A stretch of 64,000 bases of DNA from Pseudomonas eucalypticola (lineage in GTDB: Bacteria > Pseudomonadota > Gammaproteobacteria > Pseudomonadales > Pseudomonadaceae): the NCBI RefSeq assembly GCF_013374995.1, contig NZ_CP056030.1:620001-684000 (forward strand), in the 5' to 3' direction. Below the pieces are notes generated by a model, which was not told the DNA's origin, ran no database searches, and saw only the letters and a program-made list of their open reading frames with translations. The position numbers were made by a program, and so were the translations under genes. The first letter of the stretch is position 1. Each line of letters begins with the position of its first letter. Of the stretch, positions 1-11,800 are shown one piece after another.

Positions 1-2
1 TC

Positions 3-677
3 AAGCAGATCTGGTTGGCGGAAAGCCGCAACGACCCGCGTGTACAGCCGCTGATTGCCCTGGCCGCTGAGAACCGCGTGTCGGTGGGCCAGGCTGAGCG
101 TCGCGAAATGGACGCCTGGGTCGACGGCGTTCACCAGGGCGTGGTCGCCGAAGTCAGCCCCAGCCAGGTCTGGGGCGAAGCGATGCTCGACGAGCTGCTC
201 GACCGTACCGAAGGTGCCCCATTGCTGCTGGTACTGGATGGCGTGACTGACCCGCACAACCTCGGCGCCTGCCTGCGTACCGCCGATGCGGCGGGCGTGC
301 TGGCCGTGATCGTACCCAAGGACAAGTCGGCGACACTGACCCCCGCGGTGCGTAAAGTGGCCTGCGGCGCGGCCGAAGTGATTCCGCTGGTGGCCGTCAC
401 CAACCTGGCGCGCACCCTGGAAAAACTCCAGCAGCGTGGCCTGTGGGTGGTGGGCACCGCCGGCGAAGCCGAGCAGGAGCTGTACCAGCACGACATGACC
501 GGCCCGACCATCCTGGTCATGGGTGCCGAAGGCAAGGGCATGCGCCGCCTGACCCGCGAGCACTGCGATTACCTGGTGAAGCTGCCGATGCATGGCAGCG
601 TCAGCAGCCTGAACGTGTCGGTAGCCACCGGCGTGTGCCTGTTCGAAGCCGTTCGTCAGCGCGGCGCCAAGAAGTAA
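3..677 (+). CDS. rlmB: 23S rRNA (guanosine-2'-O-)-methyltransferase RlmB, 5' end outside window
   Basis: SPOUT-class methyltransferase that 2'-O-methylates a guanosine of 23S rRNA using S-adenosylmethionine. The reading frame is already open at base 3 (reading K-Q-I-W-L-A-E-S), so the start lies upstream of the window. About 224 residues of a family usually near 250 are visible, lacking only the N-terminal part of the substrate-binding domain. The three trefoil-knot motifs are present: GVTDPHNLGACLRTADAAG, then LVMGAEGKGMRRL, then the C-terminal SLNVSVATGVCLFE. It precedes rpsF, as in other Pseudomonas. Identity is secure from the motifs; the exact start cannot be seen. Confidence 0.95.
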   Translation, partial: KQIWLAESRNDPRVQPLIALAAENRVSVGQAERREMDAWVDGVHQGVVAEVSPSQVWGEAMLDELLDRTEGAPLLLVLDGVTDPHNLGACLRTADAAGVLAVIVPKDKSATLTPAVRKVACGAAEVIPLVAVTNLARTLEKLQQRGLWVVGTAGEAEQELYQHDMTGPTILVMGAEGKGMRRLTREHCDYLVKLPMHGSVSSLNVSVATGVCLFEAVRQRGAKK

Positions 678-692
678 GATCGGCGTCGTCCG

Positions 693-757
693 TTTCCCGA
701 GCTTCGCCCGGCCCCACAGGGGTTCATGCCGAACCCTGTGGGAGTGAAGCTCGGAAA
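693..757. repeat. REP-like palindromic element, copy 1 (diverged pair)
   Basis: A left arm reading TTCCCGAGCTTCGCCCGG, then CCCACAGG, is followed after a short loop by an inverted arm reading CCTGTGGGAGTGAAGCTCGG. The same core (GGGACCGGGCGAAGCTCGGG) recurs near 4.6, 33.1 and 48.4 kb. All copies are intergenic. It may end rlmB transcription, but no clear T-tract follows. Confidence 0.7.
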
Positions 758-796
758 GCAGGCACCGCAATTCTGTTCAAATATTCACCAATTCCC

Positions 797-825
797 TTGC
801 TTGTCCCCCGCCCCTTCTCTACAAT
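797..825 (+). promoter_or_regulatory. sigma-70-type promoter for the rpsF operon
   Basis: TTGCTT (797-802) and TACAAT (820-825) are separated by 17 bases, a good -35/-10 match with ideal spacing. It lies about 130 bases upstream of the rpsF start, so it would produce a long leader. No start-site data are available. Confidence 0.5.
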
Positions 826-955
826 TGCGCCCCTTGCCTCGACGGCAGGTGCTGGCAGTTCATCGTCGCCACCTTTTCCGCGAGCAAGACATACAGTGTC
901 ATTCACTCCTTGTCTGACCGCTCTGGCGGCAGGCTACAACCCGTAAGGAGCATTC

Positions 956-1381
956 ATGCGTCATTACGAAATCATCTTTCTGGTCCACCCTGACCAGAGC
1001 GAGCAAGTCGGCGGCATGGTTGAGCGTTACACCAAGCTGATCGAAGAAGACGGCGGCAAAATCCACCGTCTGGAAGACTGGGGCCGTCGTCAACTGGCCT
1101 ACGCAATCAACAATGTTCACAAGGCTCACTACGTGATGCTGAACGTTGAGTGCACCGGCAAGGCCCTGGCCGAGCTGGAAGACAACTTCCGCTACAACGA
1201 TGCCGTGATCCGTAACCTGGTCATCCGTCGCGACGAAGCCGTAACTGGTCAGTCCGAGATGCTCAAGGCCGAAGAAAACCGCAGCGAGCGCCGTGAGCGT
1301 CGTGACCGTCCTGAGCATGCTGACAGCGCCGATGGCGATGACAGCGACAACAGCGACGCCAGCGATAACGCTGACGAGTAA
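956..1381 (+). CDS. rpsF: 30S ribosomal protein S6
   Basis: Small-subunit protein that pairs with S18 on the platform of the 30S particle. The 141-residue product begins [20 protein letters not shown] and contains the conserved [10 protein letters not shown] segment. The start has a strong ribosome-binding site (AAGGAG, 8 bases upstream). The C-terminus is a long charged tail: an Arg-rich stretch, then an Asp/Ser/Asn-rich stretch ending in ADE. In several bacteria the S6 tail is the substrate of the glutamate ligase RimK; whether that applies to this Asp-rich tail is unknown. It is the first gene of the rpsF-rpsR-(membrane protein)-rplI operon. Confidence 0.98.
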   Translation: MRHYEIIFLVHPDQSEQVGGMVERYTKLIEEDGGKIHRLEDWGRRQLAYAINNVHKAHYVMLNVECTGKALAELEDNFRYNDAVIRNLVIRRDEAVTGQSEMLKAEENRSERRERRDRPEHADSADGDDSDNSDASDNADE

Positions 1382-1409
1382 TCCACGGACCTTTTGAGGA
1401 GCCAATTAC

Positions 1410-1640
1410 ATGGCACGTTTCTTCCGTCGTCGTAAATTCTGCCGCTTCACCGCTGAAGACGTGAAAGAGATCGATTACAAAGATCTCAACACTCTGAAAG
1501 CCTACGTATCCGAAACCGGCAAAATCGTTCCAAGCCGTATCACCGGTACCAAAGCTCGTTATCAGCGTCAGCTGGCCGTCGCTATCAAGCGCGCCCGCTT
1601 CCTGGCCCTGCTGGCCTACACCGACAGCCACGGCCGCTGA
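1410..1640 (+). CDS. rpsR: 30S ribosomal protein S18
   Basis: Small basic ribosomal protein that binds S6 and 16S rRNA. The 76-residue sequence starts [20 protein letters not shown] and has the family-typical [20 protein letters not shown] core. Length and sequence fit the family throughout. It lies 28 bases after rpsF, with a TTGAGGAGCC ribosome-binding site, in the same operon. Confidence 0.98.
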   Translation: MARFFRRRKFCRFTAEDVKEIDYKDLNTLKAYVSETGKIVPSRITGTKARYQRQLAVAIKRARFLALLAYTDSHGR

Positions 1641-1675
1641 GACCAGGTCGTCGACAGGTAACAAAGGATTGATGC

Positions 1676-2566
1676 ATGCGCCCCATAGCTGATTTCATCA
1701 TGCGCGGACGCGTGCAGGCCACCCTGGTGGTGGCGGGATGTGCGGCATTGCCGCTGTTGTTCTGGTTGAGTGCCGCCGCAGGTTGTCTTGTACTCCTGCG
1801 GCGCGGTTCGGACGCCTCGAGCGTCCTTGGTCTGGGGTTGTTGTCAGGGCTGGTTAGCTGGCACTTCACCCAAGACCCGGCAGGCCTTCTGGTGCTGCTG
1901 GGGGCTTGGAGCCTGGCGCTGATGTTGCGCGCCGGCCATTCCTGGAACCGCATACTGCTTGGCAGTGTGGCCGTGGGGCTGTTGTGTGCCGTATGCGTGG
2001 GAACTGTGTTCAGTTCCGCCGTCGAACCGCTGGCCAAGGCGTTTGCTGACGTCTTGCCGCAGGCGATGGGTGAGGTCTACCAGAGTTTCTCGGCAGACCA
2101 GAAAGCCGCATTCGGTGCATTGATGGTGCCGCTTACGATCATTTCAATCGCGTTTTCGTCGCAGGTCCTGAGCGTGCTGTGCCTGATACTCGGGCGTTAT
2201 TGGCAGGCGATGTTGTATAACCCCGGTGGGTTCGGTCGCGAATTTCGCGCCATCCGAATCCCCCGAAAAGTGGCGCTGTCACTGCTGGCCATCATGTGCC
2301 TCGCACCGTTCTTCGGTACGTACACATTGATCTTGTCGCCGTTGTGCAGCGTTCCACTGGTCTTCGCTGCGCTGGCCCTGATTCACGGGCTGGTAGCGCA
2401 GAAGAAACTGGCAGGCTTCTGGCTTGTAGGGGTTTATGTGACATTGCTGCCTTTTATGCAGTTGCTCGGTCCTTTGCTCGTGGTCTTGGCCATTGTCGAC
2501 AGCCTGATTGATTTTCGCGGACGTTTGGCGTCGAAAGACGCTGACAATGCGAACGGTGAAGGTTAA
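1676..2566 (+). CDS. DUF2232-type multi-pass membrane protein between rpsR and rplI
   Basis: Function unknown. The 296-residue product is mostly hydrophobic, with about seven or eight predicted membrane segments: roughly residues 13-35, 40-60, 63-80, 88-115, 145-175, 200-230, 232-255 and 258-280. A periplasmic or cytosolic loop at about 115-145 carries several acidic residues. An uncharacterised membrane protein of this size occupies the same slot between rpsR and rplI across Pseudomonas, which is why DUF2232/YybS-like is suggested. The start at 1676 follows AAAGGA; an ATG four bases earlier is in another frame. It is probably co-transcribed with the ribosomal protein genes. Confidence 0.8.
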   Translation: MRPIADFIMRGRVQATLVVAGCAALPLLFWLSAAAGCLVLLRRGSDASSVLGLGLLSGLVSWHFTQDPAGLLVLLGAWSLALMLRAGHSWNRILLGSVAVGLLCAVCVGTVFSSAVEPLAKAFADVLPQAMGEVYQSFSADQKAAFGALMVPLTIISIAFSSQVLSVLCLILGRYWQAMLYNPGGFGREFRAIRIPRKVALSLLAIMCLAPFFGTYTLILSPLCSVPLVFAALALIHGLVAQKKLAGFWLVGVYVTLLPFMQLLGPLLVVLAIVDSLIDFRGRLASKDADNANGEG

Positions 2567-2584
2567 AAGTTAGAGGATTTCCAC

Positions 2585-3031
2585 ATGCAACTGATCCTTC
2601 TGGAAAAAGTCGCCAACCTGGGCAACCTGGGCGACAAAGTAAACGTTAAGGCTGGTTACGGCCGTAACTACCTGCTGCCTTACGGCAAAGCCACCGCCGC
2701 GACCCCAGCCAACCTGGCTGCGTTCGAAGAGCGTCGCGCCGAGCTGGAAAAAATCGCAGCAGACAAGAAAGCTTCGGCTGAAACTCGCGCTGCCCAACTG
2801 GCTGAGCTGGAAGTGACCATCACTGCCACCGCCGGTGACGAAGGCAAGCTGTTCGGTTCGATCGGCACCCACGACATCGCTGACGCACTGACCGCCTCGG
2901 GCGTTGAAGTGGCCAAGGCTGAAGTTCGTCTGCCGAACGGCACCATCCGTAACGTTGGCGAATACGACGTAGCCGTGCACCTGCACAGCGACGTAGAAGC
3001 TACCGTACGCGTTGTTGTCGTAGCTGCTTAA
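2585..3031 (+). CDS. rplI: 50S ribosomal protein L9
   Basis: Large-subunit protein with an N-terminal 23S rRNA-binding domain, a long connecting helix and a C-terminal domain. The 148 residues start [20 protein letters not shown] and contain the L9 signature [13 protein letters not shown] at about residues 24-36. The central part is helical and rich in Ala, Glu and Lys. Length matches the family. It is the last gene of the rpsF operon and is followed by two hairpins. Confidence 0.98.
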   Translation: MQLILLEKVANLGNLGDKVNVKAGYGRNYLLPYGKATAATPANLAAFEERRAELEKIAADKKASAETRAAQLAELEVTITATAGDEGKLFGSIGTHDIADALTASGVEVAKAEVRLPNGTIRNVGEYDVAVHLHSDVEATVRVVVVAA

Positions 3032-3042
3032 GTAATACCGAT

Positions 3043-3117
3043 CGGCTTGGCACCTGCGGGTGCCAGCCGGTAACATCGGGCACGATCCTGTACCAACAGG
3101 TCGTGCCCTTTGTCTTT
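3043..3117 (+). terminator. Tandem hairpins; Rho-independent terminator after rplI
   Basis: A first hairpin (3043-3069) has arms CGGCTTGGCACC and GGTGCCAGCCG. A second, at 3078-3108, pairs GGGCACGA..CCTG with CAGGTCGTGCCC around a short loop and is followed by TTTGTCTTT. This separates the ribosomal operon from dnaB. Confidence 0.8.
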
Positions 3118-3142
3118 CTGTACCCCCTGATTTCAAGTGGCC

Positions 3143-4540
3143 ATGAACGAGATATCCGCTCCCGAGCAATACGATCTGCAAACCGCTGCCCTGAAGGTGC
3201 CGCCGCATTCCATCGAGGCCGAGCAGGCCGTGCTCGGTGGTCTGATGTTGGACAACAACGCCTGGGAACGCGTGCTCGATCAAGTATCGGACGGCGATTT
3301 CTACCGTCATGACCACCGTCTGATCTTCCGTGCCATCGCCCGCCTGGCCGACCTGAACACCCCGTTCGACGTGGTCACCCTGCATGAGCAGTTGGACAAG
3401 GAAGGGCAGAGCAGCCAGGTCGGCGGCCTGGGCTACCTGGGCGAACTGGCGAAAAACACGCCGTCGGTCGCCAACATCAAGGCGTACGCCCAGATCGTCC
3501 GCGAGCGGGCCACCCTGCGCCAGCTGATCAGCATCAGCAACGAGATCGCCGACAGCGCATTCAACCCCCAGGGCCGCAACGCCGCCGAGATCCTCGACGA
3601 AGCCGAACGGCAGATCTTCCAGATCGCCGAGGCCCGGCCGAAAACCGGCGGCCCGGTGAGCGTGAATGACCTGCTGACCAAGGCCATCGACCGCATCGAC
3701 ACCTTGTTCAACACCGACGAGGCCATTACCGGGCTGTCCACCGGCTACACCGACCTGGACGAGAAGACCAGCGGCCTGCAACCGGCTGACTTGATCATCG
3801 TCGCGGGCCGCCCGTCCATGGGCAAGACCACCTTCGCCATGAACCTGGTGGAGAACGCCGTGCTGCGCAGCGACAAGGCCGTGCTGGTCTACTCGCTGGA
3901 GATGCCAGGTGATTCCCTGGTGATGCGTATGCTTTCGTCGTTGGGTCGCATCGACCAGACCAAGGTGCGTTCCGGCCGCCTGGATGACGACGATTGGCCG
4001 CGGCTGACCTCGGCGGTCAACCTGCTCAACGACCGCAAGCTGTTCATCGACGATACCGCCGGCATCAGCCCCTCGGAAATGCGCGCCCGTACCCGCCGCC
4101 TGGTACGTGAGCACGGTGACATCGGCCTGATCATGATCGACTACCTGCAGTTGATGCAGATCCCAGGCTCCAGCGGCGACAACCGTACCAACGAGATTTC
4201 CGAGATTTCCCGCTCGTTGAAAGCCCTGGCCAAGGAATTCAACTGCCCGGTGGTGGCGCTGTCGCAGCTCAACCGCTCCCTGGAACAACGCCCCAACAAG
4301 CGCCCGGTGAACTCCGACTTGCGGGAATCGGGTGCGATCGAGCAGGACGCCGACGTGATCATGTTCGTGTACCGCGACGAGGTGTACCACCCCGAGACAG
4401 AGCACAAGGGCATCGCCGAAATCATCATCGGCAAGCAGCGTAACGGCCCCATCGGTTTCATCCGCCTGGCGTTCATCGGCAAATACACGCGCTTCGAGAA
4501 CCTGGCCCCAGGCAGCTACAACTTCGACGACGACGAGTAA
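3143..4540 (+). CDS. dnaB: Replicative DNA helicase DnaB
   Basis: Hexameric 5'-3' helicase that unwinds DNA at the replication fork and recruits primase. The 465-residue product has the N-terminal primase-interacting domain (about 20-125), a linker, and the RecA-like motor with Walker A GRPSMGKTT near residue 225 and Walker B LIMIDYLQLM. The C-terminal SQLNRSLEQRPNKRP and ESGAIEQDADV motifs are also present. The start at 3143 (MNEIS) is preferred because it matches the usual N-terminus; an in-frame GTG two codons upstream is possible. No intein interrupts it. Confidence 0.97.
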   Translation: MNEISAPEQYDLQTAALKVPPHSIEAEQAVLGGLMLDNNAWERVLDQVSDGDFYRHDHRLIFRAIARLADLNTPFDVVTLHEQLDKEGQSSQVGGLGYLGELAKNTPSVANIKAYAQIVRERATLRQLISISNEIADSAFNPQGRNAAEILDEAERQIFQIAEARPKTGGPVSVNDLLTKAIDRIDTLFNTDEAITGLSTGYTDLDEKTSGLQPADLIIVAGRPSMGKTTFAMNLVENAVLRSDKAVLVYSLEMPGDSLVMRMLSSLGRIDQTKVRSGRLDDDDWPRLTSAVNLLNDRKLFIDDTAGISPSEMRARTRRLVREHGDIGLIMIDYLQLMQIPGSSGDNRTNEISEISRSLKALAKEFNCPVVALSQLNRSLEQRPNKRPVNSDLRESGAIEQDADVIMFVYRDEVYHPETEHKGIAEIIIGKQRNGPIGFIRLAFIGKYTRFENLAPGSYNFDDDE

Positions 4541-4566
4541 CGTCAATCAGGATTCAAGGACCACCC

Positions 4567-4655
4567 CCTGTGGGACCGGGCGAAGCTCGGGAATCAGGCG
4601 ACGCGGACAATCGAATATAGCGTCGCGGCCTTCCCGAGCTTCGCCCGGTCCCACA
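4567..4655. repeat. REP-like inverted pair, copy 2
   Basis: Left arm 4567-4593 (core GGGACCGGGCGAAGCTCGGG) and right arm 4631-4655 are near-perfect inverted copies. The spacer itself contains GCGACGC and GCGTCGC, so one long cruciform or stem is possible. It lies between dnaB and the ygiQ gene and could serve as a terminator for dnaB. Confidence 0.8.
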
Positions 4656-4670
4656 ATTGGTCAAAATTTG

Positions 4671-4679
4671 TGCTATATT
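4671..4679 (+). promoter_or_regulatory. Extended -10 promoter element upstream of ygiQ
   Basis: TGCTATATT fits an extended -10 (TGn-TATATT) 44 bases before the chosen start codon. No convincing -35 hexamer lies at the normal spacing, consistent with an extended -10 promoter. Confidence 0.4.
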
Positions 4680-4722
4680 CCGCGCCCGCGTTTTTTCAAC
4701 ACGTAGCCACACGGTCATCGAC

Positions 4723-7026
<2,304 letters not shown>

Positions 7027-7037
7027 GTTGATATCCT

Positions 7038-7070
7038 CCTGTAGCCGCGGCCTCCGGGCCGCGCCACAGG
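7038..7070 (+). terminator. GC-rich hairpin after ygiQ
   Basis: CCTGT-AGC-CGCGGCC and GGGCCGCG-CC-ACAGG pair around a three- or four-base loop. There is no T-tract, so this could be a Rho-independent-like or REP-type structure. Confidence 0.45.
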
Positions 7071-7167
7071 CGCCGAGCAGCACCGACCCCACCGTAAAGG
7101 GCCGCGTGCTGCCAGACGGCGATTGCGACATGTATCGCGTTTCCCCCACTGAACAAGGAACCGTCCA

Positions 7168-8079
7168 GTGAGCACAGCTCTCATCCAACCTTTCACCACC
7201 CCCTCGCAACGTTTTGCCCGCCAGCGCATCGAAACCAGCCTCAACCTGCCGCGCCTGTTCGCGGCCATCGACGCCGACCCCGGTATCGTCGGGGCAGGGG
7301 TGGTGTATATCGACAGTGATTTCAATGTCATCACCCTGCGTGAGTTCAAGCCGATCTGCAGCAAGACGGTGAAGCGGGTCATTTTGCGCGAGGCCAAGCG
7401 GCATACAACGCCCGAGCAATTCATCAATCGGGTGCAAACAGACAGGCGCGAGTCGCAGGTTTTGCAGGAAGCGATCAACGCCGGTTTGTCGTGCATGGGC
7501 GCGGTATTGAGCTGGGTCGTGATGCTCAGCGGCACCATCGCGGCACCCTTTACCGGCGGGACGAGTACGGTCATAACGTTCATCGGCTACAGCGCAGCGA
7601 CCGCCAGTGGTCTGCAGTGCATTGCTGGCGCCGGGCGTACAGCGGTATCCGCTTACGACCAGGGGGCGGTCGATGAGCTGGATAGCAATGAGTGGTACCA
7701 GGCTGTGTCCCTGATTCTGGATGGAATGTCATTGGCAGGCGTTGGCGCATCAGCGGTGACGACCACGAAACTGCTCATGATGGTCAAGGCCAGCACTGGC
7801 AGACCGTTGCGTATGGCACTGCAGGGGCTGAACCGCCAAGAGCGCAAGCGGCTGACCGCCGAATTGCTTGCCCTGAAAGACCCGAAACTGACCCCTAAAT
7901 TGATGAAGCTGAGGCAGGCAGCCAAGGCCTTGGAAACGCGCTATACGCAGGCGCAGTTCAAGCACGCCACGGTTACCCAGATCAGGGACGCGCTTGGCGC
8001 CGCTCTTGGTGTGATCGGCAGCGCCCGGTCGGGGAATATCAATGTTGCCGTTGGGCTGTATGAGGAGCATGGCGAGTGA
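7168..8079 (+). CDS. Unknown protein with Gly/Ala-rich hydrophobic core; putative membrane-active effector
   Basis: Function unknown. The 303-residue product starts at a GTG with AAGGAA upstream. Residues 1-95 look globular and cytosolic, with no signal peptide. About 107-165 form a hydrophobic, small-residue-rich stretch (LSGTIAAPFTGGTSTVITF, then GYSAATASGLQ), and a second hydrophobic patch lies at about 180-205 (SLAGVGASAVTTTKLLMMV). The C-terminal 90 residues are Lys/Arg-rich and helical. The next gene overlaps by four bases and encodes a small four-helix membrane protein. Large soluble-plus-hydrophobic proteins translationally coupled to small membrane proteins are typical of pore-type effector/immunity pairs, so this is my best guess, but nothing here proves toxicity. 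Confidence 0.6.
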   Translation: MSTALIQPFTTPSQRFARQRIETSLNLPRLFAAIDADPGIVGAGVVYIDSDFNVITLREFKPICSKTVKRVILREAKRHTTPEQFINRVQTDRRESQVLQEAINAGLSCMGAVLSWVVMLSGTIAAPFTGGTSTVITFIGYSAATASGLQCIAGAGRTAVSAYDQGAVDELDSNEWYQAVSLILDGMSLAGVGASAVTTTKLLMMVKASTGRPLRMALQGLNRQERKRLTAELLALKDPKLTPKLMKLRQAAKALETRYTQAQFKHATVTQIRDALGAALGVIGSARSGNINVAVGLYEEHGE

Positions 8080-8522
8080 GCACAGAACTGAACCCCGTCA
8101 GTTGGCTCGCCAGATACTACCCGGTATTCATTGGCGTAGTGCTTTGCAGTTGCCTGGCAATCGGAACAGCCGTTGCGGTCATTGGCTTCTCCTACTTGGG
8201 TGATGTTGCGCTCAAGCCCATCAAGGGCCCCGCGCTTCTGGGGGGCGGCACGTTGGTCGGGCTTATAGTGTTCCTGGCCCACTTCATCATGGTGCGTGGC
8301 CGGCTTGCCGCTATGTGGGTCATTGTGGCTGTCCTGTTGGGCTGCCTGTGCACAGGACTTCCCAGCTACCTCTATCAGCCTCCCCTGGGTGTTTACGCGG
8401 TAGCGGTGCTATCGCCTCTTGTTGGCCTGCTGTTGCTCAACTCCAGAAGGCACCGCGAGATGCGTCAGCACTGGTTGATGTTGCGTCGCCAGCGCGAGGC
8501 GCGTAGCCAATCCGGTTGTTAG
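8076..8522 (+). CDS. Small four-helix membrane protein, putative partner or immunity protein
   Basis: Function unknown. The 148-residue product starts at a GTG inside the stop of the preceding gene (GTGA overlap), which implies translational coupling. Four membrane segments are visible at about 14-37, 48-70, 77-98 and 103-122, followed by an Arg-rich cytosolic tail (about 123-148). It has no enzymatic motif. Its size, topology and coupling suit an inner-membrane immunity protein or an assembly partner for the product of 7168-8079. A structural role without any toxin is equally compatible with the sequence. Confidence 0.6.
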   Translation: MSTELNPVSWLARYYPVFIGVVLCSCLAIGTAVAVIGFSYLGDVALKPIKGPALLGGGTLVGLIVFLAHFIMVRGRLAAMWVIVAVLLGCLCTGLPSYLYQPPLGVYAVAVLSPLVGLLLLNSRRHREMRQHWLMLRRQREARSQSGC

Positions 8523-8717
8523 CAATGTGCTTCGGCGATCGCAAAAACTGCAGAGCTGGAACTAGCGGTTACAGCGTATCGTTGGGCCACGCTTGCCGCC
8601 TTCCGGCTTGCTGACCTTCCGCGACGCAGTCCCTGAATGGCCCGACGGGCGCCTCGCTCAGTTTCGTCATGCGCGCGCCCGATAAATGTGCAACGCTGTC
8701 GACGCAAACCGGGCATG
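8523..8717. other. Non-coding stretch upstream of the amidoligase operon
   Basis: No convincing gene, tRNA or strong hairpin is seen. The short open frames here lack ribosome-binding sites and recognisable products. The functional elements of this 306-base gap lie at its right end (dyad at 8718, -24/-12 at 8776). Confidence 0.5.
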
Positions 8718-8732
8718 GCACGATCTTGGTGC
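8718..8732 (+). promoter_or_regulatory. NtrC-like dyad upstream of the amidoligase operon
   Basis: GCACGATCTTGGTGC fits the NtrC pattern GCACC-N5-GGTGC with one mismatch. It lies 44 bases upstream of the -24 element, a plausible enhancer position for a sigma-54 promoter. A single degenerate dyad can arise by chance. Confidence 0.5.
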
Positions 8733-8775
8733 TGTGCTTGAATGAGCAAGCGCTCTAACGCTTGGCTTTGCCACG

Positions 8776-8790
8776 TGGCATAAGTCTTGC
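8776..8790 (+). promoter_or_regulatory. sigma-54 (-24/-12) promoter of the transglutaminase/ATP-grasp operon
   Basis: TGGCATAAGTCTTGC has the invariant GG and GC dinucleotides with the required 10-base spacing, plus TGGCA and TTGC blocks. The predicted transcript would start near 8802, about 27 bases before the GTG start of the first gene. Confidence 0.65.
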
Positions 8791-8828
8791 GCGGTACGCT
8801 TACCGTCCAGGCTCGCAGGAGGCACGCC

Positions 8829-11800
8829 GTGTCGATCCATGTCGCATTGCACCATGTCACGCATTACCGTTACGACCGTGCGGTTGAACTTGGTCCGCAG
8901 ATCGTGCGCCTGCGCCCTGCGCCCCATAGCCGTACGCGGGTGCTTTCCTACGCCTTGAACGTACTGCCCGAGCAGCATTTCATCAATTGGCAACAAGACC
9001 CCCAGGGCAATTACCTGGCACGCCTGGTGTTCCCGGAGAAGACCCGCGAATTTCGCGTGGAAGTGGACCTGGTCGCCGAGATGGCGGTGTTCAACCCGTT
9101 CGACTTCTTCCTTGAGCCCTATGCGGAAAATATCCCTTTCGCCTACGCCAGGGACGAACAGCACGAGTTGGCGCCGTACCTGGAAACGCTGCCGCTCTCG
9201 CCCAGGTTCGAGGCGTACCTGCAGGGCATCGACCGTACCCCCATCCCCGCGGTGGACTTCCTGGTGGGCATCAACCAGCGCCTGAGCCAGGACATTGGTT
9301 ACCTGATTCGCATGGAGCCGGGCGTACAGACGCCGGAGCAAACCCTGGAAAATGTCTCCGGCTCGTGCCGCGACTCGGCCTGGTTGCTGGTGCAGTTGCT
9401 GCGCCACCTGGGCCTGGCTGCGCGCTTCGTGTCGGGCTACCTGATTCAACTGGCCGCCGACGTCAAAGCGCTGGATGGCCCGTCTGGCACCGAAGTGGAC
9501 TTCACCGACCTGCACGCCTGGTGCGAGGTCTACCTGCCCGGTGCCGGCTGGATCGGCCTGGACGCCACCTCCGGGTTGTTCGCCGGTGAAGGGCATATTC
9601 CGCTGGCCTGTAGCCCTGATCCTTCATCGGCGGCGCCCATCAGCGGCCTGGTGGAACCCTGCGAGTGCGAGTTCGGCCACGAGATGTCGGTGGAGCGGAT
9701 CTGGGAAGCGCCGCGCGTCACCCGGCCTTACACCGAACAACAGTGGCAGGCGATCCAGGCCTTGGGGCGGCAGATCGACGCCGACCTGGTGGAGGGCGAC
9801 GTGCGCCTGACCATGGGCGGCGAGCCGACCTTCGTGTCCATCGACGACCCCGACGGTGCCGAATGGAACACCGCCGCCCTGGGGGATGCCAAGCGCATAC
9901 TCTCGGCCCAGTTGTACCAGCGTATGCGCAAGCAGTACGCGCCGAATGGCCTGGTGCACTTCGGCCAGGGCAAGTGGTACCCGGGCGAGCAACTGCCACG
10001 CTGGTCGTTGAACGCTTATTGGCGGGTCGACGGCGAGCCCATCTGGCATGACGATGCGCTGATCGCCGATGAAAGCAAAGACTACGGGGCCACCGGTGAG
10101 TTGGCCGGGCGCTTTCTGGCCAGCGTGGCCGAGCGGCTGAAGCTGCCGGCCCGCTTCGTCTTTCCAGCCTATGAAGACCATTTCTACTACCTGTGGCGTG
10201 AAGGCGCATTGCCCGGCAACGTCACCGCCGTCGACTCGCGCCTGACCGAGGAGATGGAGCGCAAACGCCTGCGCAAGGTGTTCAGCCAGGGCCTGGACAC
10301 CATCGTCGGCCAAGTGCTGCCTCTGGCCCGCACCGCCGCCGGTGACCAGTGGCAAAGCGGGCGCTGGTACCTGCGTGACGACCATTGCCGCCTGGTGCCC
10401 GGTGACTCGGCCCTGGGCTACCGTTTGCCTCTGGCTTCGCAACCTTGGGTCACGGCGGCCGAATACCCCTTCGTCCATCCCCGCGACCCCAACCAGGACC
10501 TGGACCTGCTGCCCAGCGCCGCCCAATTGCAGGTGCCGGGGCAGGCGCCTGCAGTGGAAACCGACCGCGCTCCGGCGCTGGATGAATCCGCCGACTGGCT
10601 GACGCGCACCGCGTTGTGTGCGGAGGCCCGGCAGGGGCGGCTGTACCTCTTCATGCCGCCGCTGGCGGAGGTAGAGGCCTACCTGGAATTGGTCAGCGTC
10701 ATCGAGGCCACCGCCAGGGAACTGGACTGCCCCGTGCTGCTGGAAGGCTACGAGCCGCCCCATGACCCGCGGTTGGCCAACTTCCGTATTACCCCCGACC
10801 CTGGCGTGATCGAGGTCAACGTACAGCCATCCGCCACTTGGGATGAACTGGTGCAGCGCACCGAGTTTCTTTACGAACAGGCCCGGGAAAACCGCCTGAG
10901 CACCGAGAAATTCATGATCGATGGCCGCCACACCGGAACCGGTGGTGGCAACCATTTCGTGCTTGGCGGGGCCACGCCTGGAGATTCGCCGTTCCTGCGC
11001 CGGCCCGATCTGTTGCGCAGCCTGATCAGCTACTGGCATAACCACCCATCGCTGTCGTACCTGTTTTCCGGGCTGTTCATCGGCCCGACCTCCCAGGCCC
11101 CGCGCATCGACGAAGCGCGCAACGATTCGCTGTACGAACTGGAAATCGCTTTCCAGCAAATGCCCGCCCCGGGTGAGCCGTGCGCTCCATGGCTGGTGGA
11201 TCGCCTGCTGCGCAACCTGTTGATCGACGTGACCGGTAACACCCACCGGGCCGAGTTCTGCATCGATAAGCTTTACTCCCCGGACGGCGCCACCGGGCGA
11301 TTGGGGCTGCTGGAACTGCGCGGTTTCGAGATGCCGCCCCATGCGCGCATGAGCCTGGTCCAGCAACTGTTGCTGCGGGCCCTGGTGGCGCGCTTCTGGC
11401 GTGAACCTTACGCCCCGGCCAAGCTGGCGCGCTGGGGTACCGAGCTGCATGACCGCTTCATGCTGGCGCATTTCATCGAACAGGACTTCGCCGACGTCAT
11501 CGCGGAACTGAACACTGCCGGTTACCCACTGCGAGCCGAATGGTTCGCAGCGCACCTGGAGTTCCGCTTCCCCAAGATCGGCGACTACGCCGTCGCCGGT
11601 ATCGAGCTGGAACTGCGCCAGGCCCTGGAGCCTTGGCACGTGCTGGGCGAGGAGGGCGGTGGCGCTGGAACGGTGCGCTATGTGGACTCGTCGCTGGAGC
11701 GTTTGCAGGTGAAGGTCAATGGCCTGTCACCCCAGCGCTACGTGGTGACCTGCAACGGCCGTACCGTGCCGTTGCAACCGACCGGCCGCGTGGGCGAATA

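Noticed and set aside
2570..4546. A 658-codon open frame on the minus strand across rplI and dnaB
   Set aside because: It is the shadow of two highly conserved plus-strand genes in GC-rich DNA; its translation is Val/Gln/His-rich with no known motif.
9624..11639. A 671-codon minus-strand open frame under the transglutaminase-amidoligase gene
   Set aside because: Antisense shadow; composition is typical of reverse-frame translations of GC-rich genes and the plus-strand product has intact catalytic motifs.
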